From Synergistaceae bacterium (GTDB lineage: Bacteria; Synergistota; Synergistia; Synergistales; Aminobacteriaceae), in assembly GCA_031289165.1 (NCBI GenBank), contig JAITPZ010000252.1, forward strand, positions 1 through 7,071: a stretch of 7,071 bases of DNA, in the 5' to 3' direction. Made by a program: the position numbers and the translations under genes. Positions 1 through 4,477 of the stretch are shown one piece after another. Each line of letters opens with the position of its first letter. The first letter of the stretch is position 1. The notes under the pieces were generated by a model. That model did not search any database and was not told the DNA's origin. It worked only from the letters and a program-made list of their open reading frames with translations.

Positions 1-1
1 A

Positions 2-1825
2 AATGATACAAAACCTGTTACGCCAGAGGCCGCGGCTGAGCCGGAGGTTGAGCCGGTACCAGAGGTTCAGCCGAAAGCCGGAGGCAGGTCAAAACCCTCC
101 AGGCGCAGGCCGAAACCGACGCCTGTCCCTGATGAATCGGCGGCAGTTTCGACAGTCGAACCGGTAATTGTTTCAAAACCTGTTACGCCTGAGGCCGAGG
201 CTGTGCCGGAGGTTGAGCCGGTACCCGAGGTTCAGCCGAAAGCCGGAGGCAGGTCAAAACCCTCCAGGCGCAGGCCGAAACCGAAGCCTGTCCCTGATGA
301 ATCGGCGGCAGTTTCGACAACAAAACCGGTAATTGTTTCAAAACCGGTAACGCCGGAGGCCGATGCGGTGCCGGAGGTCAGGCCGGAACCCGAAGTTCAG
401 CCAAAAGCCGGCGGCAGGTCAAATTCCTCCAGACGCAGGCCGAAACCGAAGCCCGCCCCTGATGAATCGACGGCAGTTTCGACAGCCGAACCGGTAATTG
501 TTTCAAAACCAGTAACGCCGGAGGCCGAGGCAGTGCCGGAGGTTGAGCCGGTACCCGAAGTCAGGCCCAAAAAACGAACCCGATCGAGGCCCCCCAGACA
601 CCGGACGAAACCGAAGCGCCCCTTCGAGGTTGCCGCGCCGGTGGTCGAGCCCGCGATCGAGATTCAGCCCGCTGTCGCGGCGGAGCCGAAAAGAAGAAAG
701 GGCAATCCCGCGGGCTACGACCCCGCGGAGCATCCATCGATTCAGGCCATGACAACGCTCAGGGGTTTTGCCCCCCTGGGGATGCTCTTTGTTCTGATGG
801 ACCTCCTCGGCGGAAGCGCGGAGGGACTGATCCGCGTCAACCGTCTGGCGGAGGCGCTTTCGATCGGGAAACCCGCGATGCTCGCGCAGCTGGACAACCT
901 GGAGAGCGCGGGGCTGATTCGCACGGTGTCGAGTTCTCAGCACGGACGGCATATCGAGCTGCTGGTGCCGAATTTTACGGTATCGAAAAAGATACCGGAT
1001 TTGGAATCGATATCTGTCGATAAACCGCTCCTGCCTCTCGGCGTCGTACCCAAAGGGATGCCTTCCACGTTTTCGGCGGAAAAGTTCGGCGATCTGCAGC
1101 GTTATCTGATCAACCACGGCATTCGCGTCACGCACCTTCCGGATGAGTCCGGGCTCGACCCGAAGCTGTCGGAAATCGCGGATTTCCTCGGGCGCTACCT
1201 CGCCTGGATCCGGCCGTTTTACACCCGCCTCAAGGCCACACTGAACGAGGGGCAGGAGATAGAGTTTTCCCTGATCGGCTATCAGGGACGGGACGTCACC
1301 CATACCCTCAACTTCTGTAAAATCCTGCGGGAAGCCGGATTTTTGGCGACGTTCACGTATCGCCGCGCGCCGTACTGTAAGGTCGTCACGCGCCTCAACC
1401 GCACGCCCGCCGCCATCAACTTCCTCTCCGGCGGCTGGCTGGAACACTACATCCGCGACCGCGTGATCTCCATTCTGACCACGCATCCCGCCACGCGCGA
1501 CGTGCCGTTCGCCTTCATGAAAAATCCCCGCATCCTCCTGCCGGGGGACGAGGACTTCGAGTTCGACTTTCTGCTGATGGTCGGTGAAAAGGTATTCTGG
1601 ATCGAGGCAAAGACGGGCGAGTATCTGGAGTTTCTGAACAAGTACGAGCGCGTCTCCAGGATGCTGGGCCTCACCCGGAACAACAACCTCCTGGTGCTCG
1701 TCGACGCGCCGAACCCGGACGACAGGGTCGTCTCCCGCTACGACCTGAGCTTTTGTCACGTCGATGAGTTCGCGGAGGTCTTTCGCCTGGCGCTGGTGCG
1801 CGAGCTTGGCCGCCGACGCCGGTAA
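2..1825 (+). CDS. Repeat-tailed winged-helix / PD-(D/E)XK (Card1/DUF1887-like) nuclease, 5' partial
   Basis: The reading frame is open from the left edge, so the start lies outside the window; a GTG at 203 is inside the repeats and is not a convincing start. The visible part is 607 residues. Residues 1 to about 208 are low complexity, made of 55-residue repeats rich in Pro, Glu, Val and Arg/Lys. Residues 250-321 look like a winged helix: a helix-turn-helix around RLAEALSIGKPAMLAQLDNL and a wing at SSSQHGRHIEL. Residues 330-470 form a mixed domain I do not recognise. The C-terminus has GGWLE (Glu481), EFDF (Asp522) and IEAKTG (Glu535, Lys537), the order and context of a PD-(D/E)XK metal-dependent nuclease. 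The FLSGGWLE and EAKTG wording resembles the Card1/Can2 endonuclease domain. I infer a DNA- or RNA-cutting protein. In known Card1-type proteins a CARF sensor precedes the nuclease; none is visible here, though the missing N-terminus could hold more. It converges on the envelope operon and seems unrelated to it. The nuclease fold is likely; the family name is less sure. Confidence 0.75.
   Translation, partial: NDTKPVTPEAAAEPEVEPVPEVQPKAGGRSKPSRRRPKPTPVPDESAAVSTVEPVIVSKPVTPEAEAVPEVEPVPEVQPKAGGRSKPSRRRPKPKPVPDESAAVSTTKPVIVSKPVTPEADAVPEVRPEPEVQPKAGGRSNSSRRRPKPKPAPDESTAVSTAEPVIVSKPVTPEAEAVPEVEPVPEVRPKKRTRSRPPRHRTKPKRPFEVAAPVVEPAIEIQPAVAAEPKRRKGNPAGYDPAEHPSIQAMTTLRGFAPLGMLFVLMDLLGGSAEGLIRVNRLAEALSIGKPAMLAQLDNLESAGLIRTVSSSQHGRHIELLVPNFTVSKKIPDLESISVDKPLLPLGVVPKGMPSTFSAEKFGDLQRYLINHGIRVTHLPDESGLDPKLSEIADFLGRYLAWIRPFYTRLKATLNEGQEIEFSLIGYQGRDVTHTLNFCKILREAGFLATFTYRRAPYCKVVTRLNRTPAAINFLSGGWLEHYIRDRVISILTTHPATRDVPFAFMKNPRILLPGDEDFEFDFLLMVGEKVFWIEAKTGEYLEFLNKYERVSRMLGLTRNNNLLVLVDAPNPDDRVVSRYDLSFCHVDEFAEVFRLALVRELGRRRR
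14..625 (+). repeat. Tandem 165-bp (55-residue) in-frame coding repeats
   Basis: Units begin at 14, 179, 344 and 509, each 165 bases after the last, so every unit is 55 codons. The first three are full length and closely similar at DNA level; the first two are nearly identical. The fourth matches well to about 566 and then decays, but remains recognisable as RSRPPRHRTKPKRP. Bases 2-13 are the tail of a preceding segment, so further copies may lie to the left. Each unit starts PVTPEA, continues with an acidic Pro/Glu/Val stretch, then a basic patch (SRRRPKPKP), then PDES..AVST and VIVSK. The alternation of acidic and basic blocks with many prolines suggests an extended, disordered tail. The low DNA divergence points to recent duplication by unequal recombination or slippage. 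Confidence 0.95.
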
Positions 1826-1835
1826 AATCAACAGA

Positions 1836-1886
1836 TTTGGGGCTCCGCCCCAAACTCCGCAAAGGGTCGTGGACCCTTTGATCCCA
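1836..1886. repeat. Tandem double-hairpin intergenic element
   Basis: Two perfect inverted repeats stand five bases apart. The first is TTTGGGGC, loop TCC, GCCCCAAA (1836-1854). The second is CAAAGGGTC, loop GTG, GACCCTTTG (1860-1880), followed by ATCCC. From memory, paired G/C-rich hairpins of this wording (GGGGCTCCGCCCCAAA followed by an AAGGG/CCCTT hairpin and then ATCCC or similar) occur scattered between genes in various high-GC anaerobes, so I read it as a copy of a dispersed non-coding repeat. I could not count copies elsewhere in the genome. Confidence 0.6.
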
Positions 1887-1897
1887 TTGAATTTTTT
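1836..1897. terminator. Probable bidirectional terminator between convergent genes
   Basis: The hairpins lie between the plus-strand stop at 1825 and the minus-strand cls stop at 1914-1912, where transcripts from both sides must end. On the plus strand, the second hairpin is followed after 11 bases by a run of six T (1892-1897), which is further away than in a canonical intrinsic terminator. On the minus strand, transcripts meet the 9-bp stem and then the 8-bp stem, followed by a weaker T-rich stretch. The role as terminator is inferred from position and stem strength. Confidence 0.55.
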
Positions 1898-1911
1898 ACA
1901 GCTTAAAGTTT

Positions 1912-3477
1912 TTACAGCAGGGACGACCAGAGGCGGCCGATGGAGGCCTGACATTTTTTGTAAAAGGGGCGGCGGTGGCGGTCCGCCGGGGTCTCTTCCG
2001 CACATTTTTCGAGATCGTCCAGAAATGCGCTCTCGAGTTCTTCCGCGACGGACTCCGATCGGATGAACGCCTGGATTTCGTAGTTGACCTCGAGGCTGCG
2101 GACGTCCAGGTTCGCCGTGCCGACGGAGGCGATCTCCCCGTCCACGACCACGGTCTTGGCGTGGATGAAGCCGTTTTGGTAGCTGAACACGCGCACGCCG
2201 CTCCGCAAAAGTCGGTCCACGCTGAACTGGGACGCCCAGAACACGAGGGTGTGATCGGGCTTCGACGGAATGATGATCCGCACGTCGATACCGCTCCCTG
2301 CCGAGATGCAGAGCGCGTCGCAGATGGACGCGTCCGGCACGAGGTAGGGCGTCGTGATCCACACGCGCCTCCGCGCCGAGGCGATCATGTGAAAATAACC
2401 GCACGCGATGGCTCTGAAATCCCTGCCCGGGCCGCTGGTCGCGATCTGCACGGGAGTGGTCTCCATGTCGCCAGGGGGAACGCAGCCGCACTGCCGGTAG
2501 TCCATGTACTTTCCCGTACACTCCCCCCAGTGGGCCAGAAAAACGCGGTTCAGCTCCGGCAGCGCCTCTCCCGAGATTTGAAGGTGAGTATCTCGCCAGT
2601 AGCCCATCTTTGGGTCCTTCCCCATGTACATGTCCCCGATGTTGAGCCCCCCGAGGAAGCCGACGCGCCCGTCGACCACGAGGATCTTGCGGTGGTCCCG
2701 GTGGTTCAGTCCGCTGCGGAAACGGGCGAAGGCCGTCGGCATGAAGGGATGTATCTCCACCCCCGCGCCGCGCAGGGTCTCGATATAGCTCCGCCCCATG
2801 CGCCAGCTTCCGACCGCGTCGTACAGCAGACGCACCGTCACGCCCGAGCTCGCCTTCGCGAGAAGCAGGTTTCCGATTTTTTGTCCGAGCTCGTCGGAGG
2901 CGATCGAAAAATACTCCATGTGAATGTACTTTTCCGCGTTGGAGAGGGCCTTTTCGATGGCCCGAAAGGTGTTGTCCCCGTCGAGCAGAATTTTGACGCT
3001 GTTGCGCGTCGTGGGCACGGAGCCGCAGGAGGCGGACAGCAGGCGCTCCAGGCCGCAGACGGCGTTGGAGGCCGCGTCGCCGCCGACCCCTCTCGGCCGG
3101 GACCGGGCGGTTTTGCGGACGCGCCAGCGATGCCCGACGCTGCGCGCGTTCGGTCCGCAGATCACGTAGGCCGCCAGTCCGACGAAGGGAAAGAGCAGAA
3201 GCGCGCCAAGCCAGATAAGCGCTCGATCGGGGTTCTGCTCCTCCAGAAAAATAACCAGCCCGGCCAGGAGGGCGTAGAAGCCGAGAATCCAGTAAACGTA
3301 CCTTTTAAGCGATCCCCCCATCGCGTGGATATGCCCCCACAGCTCGCGGGACAGGCTGATTCCGTCGCTTCCCCACAGAATGGGAGACTGTCGCAGCCCC
3401 GCGACGAACTGCACGCACAGGAGAAAGGTCACCAGAAAAACGGACCAGAACAGCACCGACCTCAGAGAAAACCTCAT
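1912..3477 (-). CDS. cls: Cardiolipin synthase (phospholipase D superfamily, ClsA type)
   Basis: This 521-residue inner-membrane enzyme should join phosphatidyl groups to make cardiolipin, probably from two phosphatidylglycerols with release of glycerol. It has three hydrophobic segments near the N-terminus (about 7-27, 59-78 and 85-107). The last, with LFPFVGLAAYVICG, is typical of the membrane anchor in this family. An Arg-rich linker (117-130) follows. Both catalytic HKD motifs are intact: His262, Lys264, Asp269 in HRKILVVDGRVGFLGGLN, and His439, Lys441, Asp446 in HAKTVVVDGEIASVGTANLD. YIHMEYF (185-191) and VNYEIQAFI near the end are also characteristic. It is slightly longer than E. coli ClsA (486), mainly from the extra N-terminal segment. 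The ATG at 3477 has a GAGGAGG ribosome site 5 bases upstream and follows the ArnD-like gene by 37 bases, so the two are very likely co-transcribed. The exact phospholipid donor cannot be read from sequence. Confidence 0.93.
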   Translation of the reverse strand: MRFSLRSVLFWSVFLVTFLLCVQFVAGLRQSPILWGSDGISLSRELWGHIHAMGGSLKRYVYWILGFYALLAGLVIFLEEQNPDRALIWLGALLLFPFVGLAAYVICGPNARSVGHRWRVRKTARSRPRGVGGDAASNAVCGLERLLSASCGSVPTTRNSVKILLDGDNTFRAIEKALSNAEKYIHMEYFSIASDELGQKIGNLLLAKASSGVTVRLLYDAVGSWRMGRSYIETLRGAGVEIHPFMPTAFARFRSGLNHRDHRKILVVDGRVGFLGGLNIGDMYMGKDPKMGYWRDTHLQISGEALPELNRVFLAHWGECTGKYMDYRQCGCVPPGDMETTPVQIATSGPGRDFRAIACGYFHMIASARRRVWITTPYLVPDASICDALCISAGSGIDVRIIIPSKPDHTLVFWASQFSVDRLLRSGVRVFSYQNGFIHAKTVVVDGEIASVGTANLDVRSLEVNYEIQAFIRSESVAEELESAFLDDLEKCAEETPADRHRRPFYKKCQASIGRLWSSLL

Positions 3478-3482
3478 TCCCG

Positions 3483-3489
3483 CCTCCTC
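3483..3489 (-). promoter_or_regulatory. Ribosome binding site for cls
   Basis: GAGGAGG on the minus strand lies 5 bases before the ATG at 3477. It is a near-perfect Shine-Dalgarno sequence and fixes the cls start. Confidence 0.8.
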
Positions 3490-3514
3490 ATCGAACCCTC
3501 GTTTTCAAAACCCC

Positions 3515-4411
3515 TTACCCCGTCCTCTGCACGGCCACGCCGGCGGGGCGGCCCGGAACGAGCCTTGTTTCGACGTCGCAGACGCGGAGGGCGGGTTCTC
3601 CTCCACGGCGGAGCGCCGCGTCCCGAAGAGTGACGAATCGAATTTCCCCCTCGACGCAGCAGTCGAGAAAACGTCGGAAAAACCCGTTCAGTCCGTCGTC
3701 CGCCATTTCCGCAGAGAGGGTGCAGACGTTCAGCCCGGGCTCCAGCAGGTCGAGATATTCGTCGCGTACGGCGTCCGCGTCCCTGCTCGCGTTCCACGCC
3801 TCCTCCGGAACCGGAAGGGTCACGGGAATCTGAAGCGTGCGAAAGGCGACGCCTCCCACGCGCGGCAGAAAGGGGGCCGCTCCCCGGACGTCGCTGCAGT
3901 AAGCGAAGCCCAGCTCGTCCTGAACGGTCAGGCTGTCCACCGAGAGCCGCCAGCCCGGCGCCGCGGAACTGACGGGTTCTCTGCCCGTCACGCCGGAAAA
4001 AAGCTCGATGGACCTGGCGAACTCCGCTCGAATTTCCTCGCGGGACATCGCCGGCAGCCCATCTTCCCATTTCGCGCGGTCCCAGCAGCGAATGCCGCAG
4101 TCGTGCCCCTCGCCCTCCGCCCGCTTCAGGATATCGGGGTTCGAGGGAACTATCATCGGAGCCCCGGGGAATTTCCCGTACAGAAGCGCCCTCAGAGGGC
4201 CCGTCGCCGGGGTTCTCGCTCGCAGCATCCGCGGGATGAGTCCTCCGGGCAATATCCTGCGCAGCAGCCTGCCCGAGTTGTCGGGGCCCATCGAAAAAAA
4301 GATCGAGGCCTTTATGTTTCGCCCGCCCAGAAGCTCCAGAAGGCGGGGTACGCCTTCGAGGTATCCCTTCAGGGTATCGACGTCGATTTTAACAGCCAGT
4401 TCGCAGTTCAT
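3515..4411 (-). CDS. ArnD-like NodB-fold polysaccharide deacetylase homologue, probable pseudoenzyme
   Basis: The 298-residue product matches the length and layout of ArnD, the deformylase acting on undecaprenyl-phosphate 4-deoxy-4-formamido-L-arabinose. Shared hallmarks are IDVDTLKGYLEGVPRLLELL (9-28), IKASIFFSMGPDNSGR (33-48), APGWR (151-155), SDVRGAAPFLP (173-183) and LQIPVTLP (193-200). The two motif-1 aspartates (Asp10, Asp12) are kept. However, the segment equivalent to ArnD's HAWDH reads RCWDR (Arg108, Asp111, Arg112), and the C-terminal TIHAE motif reads TLSAE (Ser233). The whole protein has only one histidine, His103. The usual metal-binding and catalytic histidines therefore appear lost, and activity is doubtful unless His103 or Cys105/Cys109 stand in. 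The ATG at 4411 is preferred because GAGGAG lies 8 bases upstream and the ArnD-like homology starts there; an upstream TTG at 4465 is in frame but unsupported. No other arn gene is in the window. The family is secure; the function is not. Confidence 0.85.
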   Translation of the reverse strand: MNCELAVKIDVDTLKGYLEGVPRLLELLGGRNIKASIFFSMGPDNSGRLLRRILPGGLIPRMLRARTPATGPLRALLYGKFPGAPMIVPSNPDILKRAEGEGHDCGIRCWDRAKWEDGLPAMSREEIRAEFARSIELFSGVTGREPVSSAAPGWRLSVDSLTVQDELGFAYCSDVRGAAPFLPRVGGVAFRTLQIPVTLPVPEEAWNASRDADAVRDEYLDLLEPGLNVCTLSAEMADDGLNGFFRRFLDCCVEGEIRFVTLRDAALRRGGEPALRVCDVETRLVPGRPAGVAVQRTG

Positions 4412-4419
4412 TTTCTCTG

Positions 4420-4425
4420 CTCCTC
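4420..4425 (-). promoter_or_regulatory. Ribosome binding site for the ArnD-like gene
   Basis: GAGGAG on the minus strand sits 8 bases before the ATG at 4411. It decides between this start and the in-frame TTG 54 bases upstream. Confidence 0.75.
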
Positions 4426-4435
4426 GTATCCATAA

Positions 4436-4465
4436 GTTATTTTCGGCAAGTCTGCCCCATAACAA
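4436..4465 (-). promoter_or_regulatory. Weak possible internal promoter in the 66-base gap
   Basis: On the minus strand, TTGTTA (4465-4460) and AATAAC (4441-4436) are 18 bases apart; each matches the sigma-70 consensus at four of six positions. The gap is more AT-rich than its surroundings. If used, it would give the arnD-like and cls genes some expression independent of the upstream gene. Two 4/6 boxes can easily arise by chance, so this is only a candidate. Confidence 0.2.
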
Positions 4466-4477
4466 CGCCGGGCTCCA

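Noticed and set aside
14..625. CRISPR array suggested by regular repeats near a Card1-like nuclease
   Set aside because: The 165-base units are contiguous, in frame and protein-coding, with no unique spacers between short repeats.
503..2521. Long open frame on the minus strand (672 codons)
   Set aside because: It runs antisense to the nuclease gene, across the hairpin gap and out of frame through cls. Its product is Arg/Gly/His-rich without recognisable domains, as expected of a shadow in high-GC DNA.
1975..3633. Long open frame on the plus strand opposite cls (552 codons)
   Set aside because: cls is unmistakable on the minus strand with both HKD motifs; the opposite frame has biased composition rich in Arg, Pro, His and Asp and no family resemblance.
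3380..4435. Plus-strand open frame opposite the ArnD-like gene (351 codons)
   Set aside because: It overlaps two well-supported minus-strand genes and has no recognisable domain; it is an antisense shadow.
4445..4456. Small inverted repeat GGCA-AGTC-TGCC upstream of the ArnD-like gene
   Set aside because: Only a 4-bp stem, easily due to chance and without T-run or operator-like context.
4412..4465. Longer ArnD-like start at TTG 4465
   Set aside because: It adds 18 residues before the start of ArnD-like homology, while the ATG at 4411 has a clear Shine-Dalgarno sequence at the right distance.
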